64,000 nt of DNA from Pectinophora gossypiella (taxonomy: Eukaryota; Arthropoda; Insecta; Lepidoptera; Gelechiidae): positions 3,861,501 through 3,925,500 of the forward strand of contig NC_065414.1 in the NCBI RefSeq assembly GCF_024362695.1. Reading direction: 5' to 3'. The notes beneath the pieces were generated by a model. The model ran no database searches, was not told the DNA's origin, and saw nothing but the letters and a program-made list of their open reading frames with translations. Positions 52,021-62,499 of this stretch are shown here, one piece after another. A program made the translations under genes and the position numbers. The stretch's first letter is position 1. Each line of letters starts with the position of its first letter.

Positions 52021-53080
52021 AAAGGTGAATTTAATAATCATAGTTGTGTTCAGTGTAATCGAATAAAATGTATAGTATTGACTAAAGGTGTCACTTCCAT
52101 ACTTACTCGGAATACTTACATCTGAATCTATCTACCCTGCAAGCGATTAACTTATTTATTTCTAGGAATCTATTGTAGTTTTTGATTCGAAGTGGGTAAG
52201 TATAGAACGGTGCCAATTTGGACTACTACTAAAACTCTCTATCTCTTTCTTGCACTTATTTTAAGCGAAGGACGGCACTAGTTTTAAGAGCTGTCAATTT
52301 AAAAAGAAGTTAAGTTTGTGTGCACTAGAAAAAGCCCCACAATATTAATAATCTGAACTCTAAAATTATTGTCGTAACGATAGCTACGTATATCGTAGGT
52401 CTACGCATCTTAGCTACGGCGTAGATGGTGCTACGGAGCTCCGCAAGTCTTGTGTATTATAACCTGCAGGGCAAAAAAATAAATATCAACTATGAGATCC
52501 CTCTTTATCATAGGAAAGCTGAAAATATTAGTATGATCAGATACTTATCAAAAAAATACTTTTGTATGCAGTATTTTACGAGAAGTAATGATAAAATTGC
52601 AGCTAATCACATAAAATATACATTGCCGGTAAATTGGCTTTGGAATTTGAGGAGCAGTAGAACTGTCGTAGTTATCTGTTTGCAGGAGTATTAGTATAAG
52701 ATAGTGGGGTTGAACCGGCGACAGCAGCTCTCGTACAAAATACGCGTTAGGGCTTTTCCAACCTCTTTTCTATTATGTGGTAACATGATATTTACCTACT
52801 GTCTAGAAAATATTGTTTGTCTTAGAAAGGTTCCATAATGTTTACTAAATGAACAAACACTATGTTTAATAAATACTTCATAACGCTGTGGATTGGTAAA
52901 TATATGCATGGTTTTATTAGAAATGTGAATAAATTGTTTATTAAACGATGTTTAGCCAATAATCAATGTTTGTATAATGTCTTTCTTCTAACTTTGAAGA
53001 AATCAATACATAAAATCACGCCTATTTCTTATTTGGGTACAATAAAATACAAAATTTTATTGCACTTTAAACATATATTC
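52021..53080. other. Mostly unrecognised; one CTACG-rich repeat
   Basis: 52373-52436 (CGTAACGATAGCTACGTATA, GGTCTACGCATCTTAGC) is the mate of 27080-27152. Otherwise no shared repeat. Open stretches have no motif. Confidence 0.45.
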
Positions 53081-53393
53081 TTCTTTTTCTATCGTGTGGA
53101 TTACCAACCCTATCAATCCTGGTGTCAGGGTTATTACTGAGCTGCCATAGGCCCCTGACATGACTCACGTAACGACTACGCACTTACATCAGTAAGTAAT
53201 AACTGGGACCAACGGCGTAACGTGCCTTCCGAAGCACGGATCTTTTTACTTTTTTGATCACGTGATCAGCCTGTAAAGTCCTAACCAAACTAGGGATCAC
53301 AAAGTGATTTTTGTGATTTGTTCCCACCGGGATTCGATCCCGGGACCTCCGGACCGTGAGCACAACGGTCAACCACGGGACCACGGAGGCCGT
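53081..53393 (-). mobile_element. SINE-A, near full length
   Basis: Reverse orientation from TTCTTTTTCTATCGTGTGGA to CCACGGGACCACGGAGGCCG; reverse B box GGGATTCGATCCCGGGAC. Confidence 0.88.
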
Positions 53394-53559
53394 TCATATA
53401 TTAAAAATACATTATTATAATTAGATAGGTACAACAGGCGGCCTTATTGCTAAGGTCCACCAGGCTAATTTTAAGTAATTATAGGAAATTAATTTAATAA
53501 AAAACGTAGTGGGATAGACAGTGCGGTATAGTATAGTAGCAGGATAGAGGTAGTAAGTG

Positions 53560-53895
53560 ACTATAGAATTATCACATACCCTGACACAACTTCGCTTCAT
53601 CCATTCTCAACAAAGTCTTCACGCATGCTCGTTAGTTCGAGTACCCTGAATTTGATCGCGGTATACGCCTAGGTTTTTCCAACTCTACAACGTACACCCT
53701 AACTTAACTTTAACTACGGTATGGTTATCCTGTTTGTTATAATAGTTCTACGTGGATGTGTACCCGGTTAATGGCAATAGGCTAGTGCCCTATTACATGG
53801 GACTTACGGAGCTGGCGAGGAGTGGGTATACTTACTATTTACTGTACATCTCTGCCTTCTCCTTCGGGTGTACATGCGTGATGTTATGAATAATT
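53560..53895 (+). repeat. Repeat F fragment followed by repeat E copy
   Basis: CCCTGACACAACTTCGCTTC with TCACGCATGCTCGTTAG (F, to 53670). GTGCCCTATTACATGGGACT, TACATCTCTGCCTTCTCCTT and GTGTACATGCGTGATGTTAT (E, 53760-53895). Confidence 0.6.
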
Positions 53896-54017
53896 TATTT
53901 CAAAAGTTATCTCTTAAATACGCGATACAAGCTGAGCTTAGTGCAGGGACCACCGCATTTCTAGAGTAATTGGTCCTATTATAGTTGTCTGCTTTTTTCA
54001 TTGTAAAATTTAACGAT

Positions 54018-54431
54018 TGGAAGGCGTGTGTGGGGCGAAGCCAACACGTAGAGTCCCCTTAAGACAATTTAATCTAAATGTGATGTGACACCAACCAGCG
54101 AATTATCCCTGTATGTACTATGGGAGTGCACCCAAAGACAATCCCCGGTCCGTGTAGGGCTATTGCAGATTATGGGAATAAAGGGACCTGGGCTATTGGA
54201 TTGGGGGTTAGTGGACCGGATACTGGGGCTATGGGGGACTACGGCGCCTGACCAATGTTAATAACAAAGATATAATTATTATTTGTATGTCGTTTCCATA
54301 CCTCGGGCCTATGGAGTCCCGGACTTTTGGAAGGCGTGTGTGGTGCCGAAGCCAACACGTAAGACAATTTAATCTAAATGTTGTGTGACACCAACCGGCG
54401 ATTATCCCTGTATGAACTATGGAAGTGCTAT
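54018..54431 (+). repeat. Repeat D, plus copy
   Basis: Two copies of GGAAGGCGTGTGTGG...GAAGCCAACACG (54019, 54330) with GACAATTTAATCTAAATGT, and the middle block CAATCCCCGGTCCGTGTAGG. Confidence 0.8.
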
Positions 54432-55889
54432 TATTATTAAAGACTTGTAAACACCCACGGTGCTTGCGCCACAAAATTGTTCGCCTAATGAGATAGGGCC
54501 CTAATTAAATCAGCCAAGTTTATGACGCATTCATAAACAAATAGACCGTTCTTTGAACTTATAATTCACCTGTCAACAATTGATCCCGAAATAAAGCCGA
54601 ATATGACTTTAGCTGCAGGTTTAACGAGTCTCATTCACGGCAACAATACGGACTCAGTTCTATAAAGCCTCTATTCAGAAGATGTGTGCCTTTCAACGAG
54701 ATTTTCTTAGACTGAAATGAGAGCCTCTATCACAATTCATTATAATACCATTCGGATAACTCCATTGTGTGGGCACCATTATAGAATCATTTACCTTAAA
54801 CTCCAACTAAGAATCTGAGTGGATTTAAGTCATTTGTGCGCAGTTTAATAGATTAATACATAATTTGATTTATTATAGAGTAGCTTTAGTAATCATAATG
54901 GGTTTAAGTTTTATGTTTTTGTGGGTTCACGCATTGTTCGTAATTTACTTAGTAACTGAATAAAGTTCGTTGTAGATCGATGAGATAAAATTGTGCTAAT
55001 GTGTTGTTGACATTCATTTCATCTTAATTGCCCGACTGCAGCGAATCAAGGAGAGGGTTATGTGTTTTAAGAGTTTGTTTACCACGGCATGCGACCACGG
55101 CTATCTTCTATTACTGTTTGGAAAAATTTCAGAGAAATATATCTAAGTATTTTCTTGTTACCTTTTAGAGCGTACTTTTCCGTAGTTTTATTTTTAAACA
55201 CAGGTTTCTTTTGGTTGTCGTTAGAGCGTTAAACTGTACTTACATTTATATTTTGTTCAAAAGCAAAGTTCAATCGAATTATTTGATAATTGGATTCAAT
55301 TTTGCTTGGTTGTATTATTCTTATTAGAAGTTCACCGCTTGTTTATTTATTATTCGTAAGGCGAGGTGTTATTGTATAGATAATACTTACTTTTCGTGAT
55401 GTCCAAATCCACGCAGTTGCAATCGCGGGCAAGAATTAGTTACAGAAATAAATGTTTAAAGGTCAGTCTCTCGAAATTGTGTGAGCGTGTGCCGCTATCA
55501 CCGCCATACTCAAACAGGACCAATGTTTGTCTTAATTTAATTTTAAATGTAATTAAAATTATTCGCATAAAAAGCAATTAATTTACCCAAACACTTGATA
55601 AATCACATTTCCAGCAAAAATGGTTTTCTCACAACTAAAACATTAATTACTGAAATTATTTTTTGTTATTACGTTGATTTTTTTAAATTAATTACTTGCG
55701 AAATTTAAATGGATTTATTTTGAAATATATTTCAATGATTTTGCGGATAGGCCGATTATTTTTCTGAAAACAGGGTATGGGTAGGATTAAATTTTATTGT
55801 ATGGTGCCTTCATTCCATTACTTGAGTGATACTTACCTATAGTATAATTTATGACAGAAACAAAACATGTATATCTCTTCTGCTTCGGT
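54432..55889. other. Longest repeat-poor stretch, no gene recognised
   Basis: No family in the window recognised over about 1.45 kb. A short imperfect hairpin is at 55260-55307. The open stretch 55396-55581 (plus) has no motif. Confidence 0.5.
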
Positions 55890-56165
55890 CTTGGCCTCGG
55901 GTTGGGCTCACGATTCGGAGGGCCCTGGTTCGAATCCCGGGGGGGGGGGACATATCACAAAAATTACTTAATGATCTATTATTTGGTTAGGACATTACAG
56001 GCTCATCATCTGATTGTCCGAAAGTAAGATGACCCGAAGGCACGTGAAGCTTTTGGCCCCGGTTACTACTTACTAATATAGGTTAGTAATCGTTACATGG
56101 GCCATTGGCGGCTCAGTAGTAACCCAGACACCACGGTGGATGTGGCTCACAACCACACGATAGAA
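55890..56165 (+). mobile_element. SINE-A, degenerate
   Basis: CCTCGGGTTGGGCTCACGAT, GGTTCGAATCCCGGGGGGGG, TTGGTTAGGACATTACAGGC, tail CACACGATAGAAGA. The A box is eroded and a G run has grown after the B box. Confidence 0.82.
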
Positions 56166-56445
56166 GAACATGTTATATATATGAATTTATTGTATTGCTA
56201 GCCATACATGAATATGTCAGGCATATTAATGTACCGTGTTACGCGTAGGGACTACATAGTGATAATATTAATCACATTCCCAATAACAGTCGGATGACAC
56301 TAACTAGTGTATTAAATTAATCATAGAACTGTCATAATGGCGTAGCGTAGGGAAGCGGAGGAATTTACTTAATGGTAGAAGTCAATGGGGAGCACTATTA
56401 GCATACAATATTATGTTTATCTTTACAGATATTGGTGGTATTTCC

Positions 56446-56623
56446 TGTACGGTACGAGCATTAATATGTATACACTTTGTACCATGTCACATTAACTTTT
56501 TTGACAAATTGAACTGTAAGTCTCACTAAATATCAAATATGTTAGTTAAGTCTCACTAAATATCAAATATGTTAGTGCGACAGAGTCCTAAAGTGGGTAC
56601 ATTATATTGCTCATGACTGTACA
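56446..56623. mobile_element. MITE-4 copy 1 with internal duplication
   Basis: Left TGTACGGTACGAGCATTAAT pairs imperfectly with right ATTGCTCATGACTGTACA. A 30-base unit starting TAAGTCTCACTAAATATC is perfectly duplicated at 56517-56546 and 56547-56576; copy 2 (61304-61452) has one. Confidence 0.78.
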
Positions 56624-56669
56624 CACAATCTAATTTTAAATTATACCTGTCAGTTTCTTATACGCTGAA

Positions 56670-56950
56670 AAAGAAAAAAGACGGCTAATCGATAGGCGTA
56701 AAATTTGTAGAACACACGTCAATTTTAGGCATAATTCTAAAACAACCCTCTAAAAATTTTACATCGGCCATTAACCCGACAGAATTAAATTGACAGCAGA
56801 CGTCAAACGAGTTGCATATCAGCGAGACGCCTATTTTATTCACTGGGGTAATTCATTTTAAAATTAACCTTAGTCAATTTTGTCAGTCCATTTCCTTTTC
56901 TGTGGATAATAAAATAAGGCGGTGTCTGCAGGAATCGAGGCCATTGTCTT
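56670..56950 (-). repeat. Dispersed repeat ending CGATTCCTGCAGACACC
   Basis: GGCTAATCGATAGGCGTAAA, CACACGTCAATTTTAGGCAT, ATTAACCCGACAGAATTAAA and GGCGGTGTCTGCAGGAATCG. Its end recurs reversed at 18788. Class unknown. Confidence 0.65.
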
Positions 56951-57279
56951 ACAATATTTTTTAAGAATGTCTAGAAAGCTAACAGAAAGCTCGGTGAGGC
57001 GTGGGTACTTAGTTCATCTAGTGATGTATGTTGTTCCTCGCGGACGAACTAAGTTGCTAGTAACACCCCTCTCACGCGAGTCATGCACGTGCTAAATGAG
57101 GTTGCAGAAATTACAGATTTGTTTTCATGCTCTATGAGTGAATTTGCAAAGGTTACGCTTTATGTGTTAAGTTATAAAATGAATACTTATAAACAATAGT
57201 TAGGTAATAAAGTAAGTGATGTCTAGTTATGTTCCTACTCTATCGAATTGGTTATATAAACTGTTTTGAAGAAATAAAT

Positions 57280-57569
57280 GAGGAGCTCGGTGGCGCAGCG
57301 GTAAACGCGCTCGGTCTGCGATTGTTGAAGTAAAGCAACTTTCGCAAAGGCCGGTCATAGGATGGGTGACCACAAAAAAAAAGTTTTCATCTCGAGCTCC
57401 TCCGTGCTTCGGAAGGCACGTTAAGCCGTTGGTCCCGGCTGCATTAGCAGTCGTTAATAACCATCAATCCGCACTGGGCCCGCGTGATGGTTTAAGGCCC
57501 GATCTCCCTATCCATCCATAGAGAAGGCCCGTGCCCCAGCAGTGGGGACGTTAATGGGCTGATGATGAT
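57280..57569 (+). mobile_element. SINE-C, full length with target-site duplication
   Basis: GAAGAAATAAAT at 57268-57279 and 57570-57581 brackets it. Head GAGGAGCTCGGTGGCGCAGC, 5S-like AGTAAAGCAAC and GGATGGGTGACC, centre GTGCTTCGGAAGGCACG, tail CAGCAGTGGGGACGTTAATG then (GAT)n. Confidence 0.93.
57291..57371 (+). promoter_or_regulatory. A box and 5S rRNA-like internal control region of SINE-C
   Basis: TGGCGCAGCGG (57291-57301) fits an A box. GTTGAAGTAAAGCAAC (57324-57339) and GGATGGGTGACC (57360-57371) match the 5S rRNA segments GAAGTTAAGCAAC and GGATGGGTGACC. No tRNA B box follows. Confidence 0.75.
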
Positions 57570-57615
57570 GAAGAAATAAATAAAAAAGTACCTTAAGTCG
57601 TGAGCTTATATTATC

Positions 57616-57690
57616 TGTCTTAGGGCCCTGTGCTGAGGATTTTCTTGCAGCTATTTTCCTTGGCTGTACAGGTTGAGACGTTCGATAAAA
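57616..57690 (+). mobile_element. Repeat L fragment
   Basis: TCTTAGGGCCCTGTGCTGAG, TTGGCTGTACAGGTTGAGAC and GTTCGATAAAAAGTA. Confidence 0.65.
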
Positions 57691-58014
57691 AGTATTTCCA
57701 TCGTCCGTATATTGAGATTCCATGGGAGATACAAGGAAACCCTTTTTTATGTACGTATAGTTCACTTTTTTATTGAAATTCGGGCAGAGTAACGGCTTAC
57801 AAAACAGTTCAAATACAAATGTGTCCGCTCGAATGGTGCGAGGACTTAAATAGTAAGTGACAAACAACCCCCCACTACTACTCTGACCACGCCATTCAAG
57901 CGACGTGACTTATACATAATTGATTTAACTTCTAAAAAATCAATAAGTAATAAATCTTATTACAATTAAATTATTAGTAAAAATACAAGAAGTTCCATAT
58001 AAATATAAATATAA

Positions 58015-58145
58015 TTTTATAAATTGTTTTAAGTTTACGCGGTTATTATCATAAATATAATAACAACAAAATAAATAATATCGGGAGTCTCATATCCCCA
58101 TTTAAATGCGGTAAGAACCCGTTATTATGTGTTTTAATTATGATA
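58015..58145. repeat. Repeat M copy 2
   Basis: TTGTTTTAAGTTTACGCGGT, CCCATTTAAATGCGGTAAGA, ACCCGTTATTATGTGTTTTA; a 40-base insert relative to copy 1. Confidence 0.8.
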
Positions 58146-58754
58146 ATTTTATAACTTATATTGCGTAATTCAAATGCAGAATTATAAATAAATTGGAACC
58201 GGAAGTTGTAAACACTCAGTTCGGATGTAATTATAAATTGATTTAACATAAAAATAACAAGATATAGTTTTCCTACTTACTTATAGTAATATAGTGGACA
58301 TTAAGGTACGCCGCCCATATAAGTATACATAAGTTTATAAAAAATACTGATTTAAAGTGTAGCTTTGTTATCCATTGATTTAAAATATTTTTGGGTTTGA
58401 GTTTGCTTAACATAAAGTACATTATGATTATATGTTTTTATTAACAAATATTAATTAAAACATAATTTCTCAACATTCCAGCCATAACAGAAGTAAAGTA
58501 AGCAAAGTAAGAAGACTTAAAAAATACACTCATGTTTACACATCCAACTGAGTCTATATGAAACTTAAGAAGTTCTAAAGTTGAAGCTAGAACAAATAAG
58601 GTATTTGAATTTCAGCCGAAGCTAGCCTAGTTCGCTTTGAACTGAATACCAACTTCGCTTCTCGTAAGTGGCATTTTAAGTCTTCATTTGTGTTTTTTGC
58701 TACAGTTATTCGACGAAAGTTGGAGATTTAAAATTTCTATACGTTTGGTTGGTT

Positions 58755-58925
58755 GGTGGACTGTGGTTCTGTGGTATACCGGCTTGCTTCGCAAACGGGG
58801 AGCGCCGCTTTGAACCCCGATATCGAACTTGCACAAACGAGCTACTAATTTATCTCAAGTGCAGTTTTTACTAATTAGTTGGCTTGAAAATTATAGACAG
58901 TGATACGGCTCATCACCTATCACGT
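58755..58925 (+). mobile_element. SINE-B, near complete plus copy
   Basis: GTTCTGTGGTATACCGGCTT, AACGGGGAGCGCCGCTTTGA, TGCACAAACGAGCTACTAAT, GTTGGCTTGAAAATTATAGA, TACGGCTCATCACC. Confidence 0.82.
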
Positions 58926-59094
58926 TGGCCAATATGGTTCCAAGAACCACGCGGTATCAAAAAAAATGAAAATAAAAAAAAAATGGTACCAAAAACAAAA
59001 TAAGTACCTGAACAATATAAAACACTTAGGTACAATTAATAAGTTCTCCAAATCGCTACACGAATGGCTACTGCAAAAGCTTTTTTATTCTTTA

Positions 59095-59170
59095 GACGAT
59101 TTTTTTTGGCTTGCGTGTATGAAACGATTAACGAATGCTGAGGAAGCAAGAGAAGTGTGCCAGGATCGAA
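59095..59170 (-). repeat. Repeat F fragment
   Basis: GCGTGTATGAAACGATTAAC, GAGGAAGCAAGAGAAGTGTG and CCAGGATCGA, reverse of 13566-13662. Confidence 0.65.
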
Positions 59171-59177
59171 GGGGCCT

Positions 59178-59503
59178 CCGACCTCCGTGGTCCAGTGGTT
59201 GAGCGTTGTGCCGACGATCCGGAGTTCCCGGGTTTGAATCCCGGTGGGGACAAATCACAAAAATCACTTTGAGATCTTTAGTTTGGTTAGGACATCACAG
59301 GTTGATCACCTGATTGTCCAAAAAGTAAGATGATCCGTGCTTCGGAAGGCACGTTAAGCCGTTGGTCCCGGTTACTACTTACTGATGTAAGTATGTAGAC
59401 GTTACATGAGTCATGTCAGGGGCCTATGGCGGCTCAATAATAACCCTGACACAATGTTGTTGGGGTTGGTAACCCACCTCACAACCCACACGATAGAAGA
59501 GAA
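59178..59503 (+). mobile_element. SINE-A, full length
   Basis: CCTCCGTGGTCCAGTGGTTG, GGGTTTGAATCCCGGTGGGG, GTGCTTCGGAAGGCACG, tail CACACGATAGAAGAG. The B box carries one change (GGTTTGAATCC). Confidence 0.88.
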
Positions 59504-59507
59504 CATA

Positions 59508-59735
59508 CATACATACATACATAAACTCACGCCCGTAATCCCTAATGGGGTGGGCAGAGCCACAAGTAATCAAAGACAACTTGCAGCCACTGTTGATACG
59601 AATTCCAAAGATGGATATGATGAACCTTATGGTGATAAGGGATCAGCCTATCGCCCATAACATTAGTCCATCATGTTAGAGGACACAATCCCTCTGTCGG
59701 TTTTTACGACATGCCCGGGAAGAGAAGCAGCTGAA
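59508..59735 (+). repeat. Repeat N, longest copy
   Basis: (CATA)n, then ACTCACGCCCGTAATCCCTA, GGGGTGGGCAGAGCCACAAG, ACATTAGTCCATCATGTTAG and GACATGCCCGGGAAGAGAAG. Other copies at 60405-60575 and 62920-63065. Confidence 0.7.
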
Positions 59736-60079
59736 CGTGTTCTATGTTTTTTATATGCTCCCAGAACAGCATAGAAGCAAGATACGATAGAAGAGAAGAT
59801 GATTGTTTAACAATTTTGTCTGAAAATCTCGGTCGTTAGAGCTTAAGTTCCGTGCTCTTGACAAGAAATCTTGTCGAATGTTTTAACGAAGCGGTCAAAA
59901 CAGTTAAATTTGTTTCATTAGAACATTTATAGCCTTTTAGCTACTTTGGATATCAAAGGGCAAGAATCGAGAGGACTTTAGGACCCAGTTAATTGATTGA
60001 TAGCATATAAAAGGGACTTGCTTGCAAAGTTTACGAAACCTTCGCGTAAATTTAATTTGAGATTTCCCGGAAATCATTC

Positions 60080-60190
60080 AAATTCAAATATACTTTATTG
60101 GAAGATAAAATAAAAGTTACAAAAGTGACTTAACTAGTAATGGCGGCCTTATAGCTTAAAGTGATTTCTTCCAGGCAACCATTAAAGTGC
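60080..60190 (-). mobile_element. Jockey/CR1-group LINE 3' end
   Basis: ATTCAAATTCAAATATACTT, ATGGCGGCCTTATAGCTTAA and GATTTCTTCCAGGCAACC, reverse of the end at 31995-32125. Confidence 0.75.
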
Positions 60191-60321
60191 AAAGATGGCG
60201 GATGCAAATGATTATTACTGCTTTACTAAAATTTCTAGTCGATTAAACATTGGTTCCATAAAACAACACGGACCTCCGCCATTGTTACTCACAACGGTAA
60301 CTATATTTAGTATATACGTTG

Positions 60322-60366
60322 ATGAGGTTGGTACGTCACCTCACAACCCACACGATAAGAAGAAGT
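60322..60366 (+). mobile_element. SINE-A tail only
   Basis: TGATGAGGTTGGTACGTCAC, CTCACAACCCACACGATAAG then AAGAAG. Confidence 0.8.
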
Positions 60367-60404
60367 ATACGTAGTAGTTAATATATATTAACATTATACG
60401 TATA

Positions 60405-60575
60405 CTTATACTCACGCCCGTAATTCCTAATGGGGTGGGCAGAGCCACAAGTAATCAAAGACCAACTTACAGCTACTATTGATACGAAATCTCAAGCATA
60501 GGTAGGATCAACCTATCATCCATTATAACTTCATCCTGTTAGAATGGACAAAATCCCTCAGATGAACGTGTTCCA
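60405..60575 (+). repeat. Repeat N copy
   Basis: TATACTCACGCCCGTAATTC, GGGGTGGGCAGAGCCACAAG, AGACCAACTTACAGCTACTA. Confidence 0.7.
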
Positions 60576-60606
60576 AATCTTTTAAAAACATAATTTAAAA
60601 AATATA

Positions 60607-61280
60607 CAGGGTGTTAGTGACATTGCAACGAAAACTTTGTTTCAGACTATGATTCTGAGTTGATATCAAGTGGAAATTTCCGTTGTAAATGTATGGAACT
60701 GAATTAGAAAGACATTTAATCACCAAAATTAAAAACAAAACAAACACATCTTATAAATAAAACACCTCCTCCAATGCGTCACATCGAGGCAAGGTGCCCA
60801 ACAGGCTGGCAGCATTACCCCTCTGAATCGCCAGACTAATTCTCTGACAGAAATAACTACCAGCCCTAGCATCCAAAAAAAAAATGAAAATAATTTAAAA
60901 AACACCAAAATTTTTTATGATTTTTTCTATAGAGAATTCCACTCGATATCAACTCAGAAAGACCATGATTATGGTCTGAATCATCCCCCAAAGTTTTTGT
61001 TACGGTGTCACTAACATCCATGAGTACCCTTACGGCTGCCTGTAAGTAATGTACATGGTGTAAGTAACATCGTAACAAATACTAAGAGGGACGATTCGGC
61101 TCATGATTCGGAATAAGTATCAAGTGGAATTGTTTATCGCAAAAGTATATACCTACTTAATTGAAAAAAACTCGAAAAAGAAATATGAATTTTGCGACGG
61201 AAATATCCACTTGATATTAACTCAGAATCACGGTCTGAATCATCCCCCTCAGTATCCGGTACGATGTCACTAAAACCCTG
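60607..61280. mobile_element. MITE-1 dimer with a LINE insertion
   Basis: TA at 60605-06, then CAGGGTGTTAGTGACATTG. Unit 1 (60607-61017) carries LINE sequence at 60728-60872. A linker CATGAGTACCCTTACGGC..GTACATGG (61018-61057) leads to unit 2 (61058-61280), which ends GATGTCACTAAAACCCTG and TA. Confidence 0.87.
60728..60872 (-). mobile_element. LINE C-terminal fragment inside MITE-1
   Basis: Translation AGSYFCQRISLAIQRGNAAS then LLGTLPRCDALEEVFYL, stop. It differs from 31010-31157 at only a few bases. Confidence 0.82.
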
Positions 61281-61303
61281 TACATGACTTCGATGGATGA
61301 ATA

Positions 61304-61452
61304 ACGTACGGTCACGAGCATTAATATGTATACACTTTGGTACCATGTCACATTAACTTTTTTGACAAATTGAACTGTAAGTCTCACTAAATGACAAATA
61401 TGTTAGTGCGACAGAGTCCTAAAGTGGGTATATTATATTTCTCACGACTGTA
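61304..61452. mobile_element. MITE-4 copy 2
   Basis: Left GTACGGTCACGAGCATTAAT pairs with right TTTCTCACGACTGTACA. The interior matches copy 1 almost base for base except the 30-base duplication. Confidence 0.8.
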
Positions 61453-62131
61453 CACTTCTGCTCACCTTGGAGGACCTGTCTTTTCCCATCTAAAAACATG
61501 TCTGAGGAGGATGTCTGAGGTAACAACTCGACTGAGCATACTTACACATAGATTTGTTAGCAGTTAAAACCGCGGTTACGTACGTACGTAAACTCCAACT
61601 TAACACTCTACATACATCTTCCAGTTTGTTTGTGCCGCATCCGCCGCGAACTCGCTCTGGTACAACAAACAGCGAAATACCAATAAAATACAAAGTCTTG
61701 AAACACTTCCTCCTACGCCTTGAATAGAATACTTTGTGAAGAATAATAAAGTAACAAGAATATGCGAGTATTAAAAAAAGAAACTTGACTTCAATGTTTG
61801 TGGAAGGAAACGTATAGATTATGAATTATTATAGATTATGAATTACTATAGATATCTGTTACTATTGTAGCGGACCCAACTAGTTGGCCACCTAGTTCCG
61901 CTCACATGCAACAGATGGCGCCACATTTAATAATGCAGTTTTCAAGCAGTCGTGAAACGCGATATCGAAGATTTCACAGCAAGACGCATATATACAAATT
62001 TCAACATAACACCGTTGGATCGTCGATCCCTAGTCACACTACCAACTTGTGGCTAGCGGGGTACTATGCTCAGTTCGGTACCCCGAAAAACATCCTTTGG
62101 CGGCAGCACACCCTCGCCGCCAAACTATATA
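61453..62131. other. Mostly unrecognised sequence
   Basis: No shared repeat recognised. Short open stretches (61490-61693 minus, 61906-62142 plus) have no motif. Confidence 0.45.
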
Positions 62132-62219
62132 CAGAATGTTAGTGACATCATAACAAAAACTTTGATTATGATTCAGATCATAATTCTGAGTCGATATCAA
62201 GCGGATGATCCGTCGCAAA
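62132..62219. mobile_element. MITE-1 left arm only
   Basis: TA then CAGAATGTTAGTGACATCAT, CAGATCATAATTCTGAGTCG, GGATGATCCGTCGCAAAG. It is replaced at 62220 by RTE tail sequence. Confidence 0.8.
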
Positions 62220-62278
62220 GTATCTATCTACTCAGCCTGTGTCCACCAACTGCTGGGAATAGGCCTTCTCAAGTCGTT
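62220..62278 (-). mobile_element. RTE 3' tail fragment
   Basis: TATCTATCTACTCAGCCTGT, GTCCACCAACTGCTGGGAAT, AGGCCTTCTC, reverse of the RTE end at 15440-15490. Confidence 0.8.
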
Positions 62279-62499
62279 ACAAGGACTACCCACAAAAACT
62301 TATCATAAGCCACATCAAGGTTATGTTACCTTTTAAACCCATATTTCGTCATAAAACAAAACAAACATCATAAAGTTACAGGATTTTAATGAAGCTGTAA
62401 CTTAATGAGTGGGATTTATGATATTGATCTGGGTCCGGTCTATAGGACCGAGCGTAATAGTTTCTTGGAGTTTAAACTTAACCCGGTCAAAAGATATTA

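Noticed and set aside
52425..53140. Two ~90-codon plus-strand open frames
   Set aside because: No motif; the second runs into a reverse SINE-A copy.
57324..57371. Possible 5S rRNA gene
   Set aside because: Only parts of the internal control region match; the rest is SINE-C with a target-site duplication.
6561..62219. Regularly recurring MITE-1 arms as a CRISPR-like array
   Set aside because: Copies are palindromic, widely spaced, flanked by TA and of unequal length, and the genome is eukaryotic.
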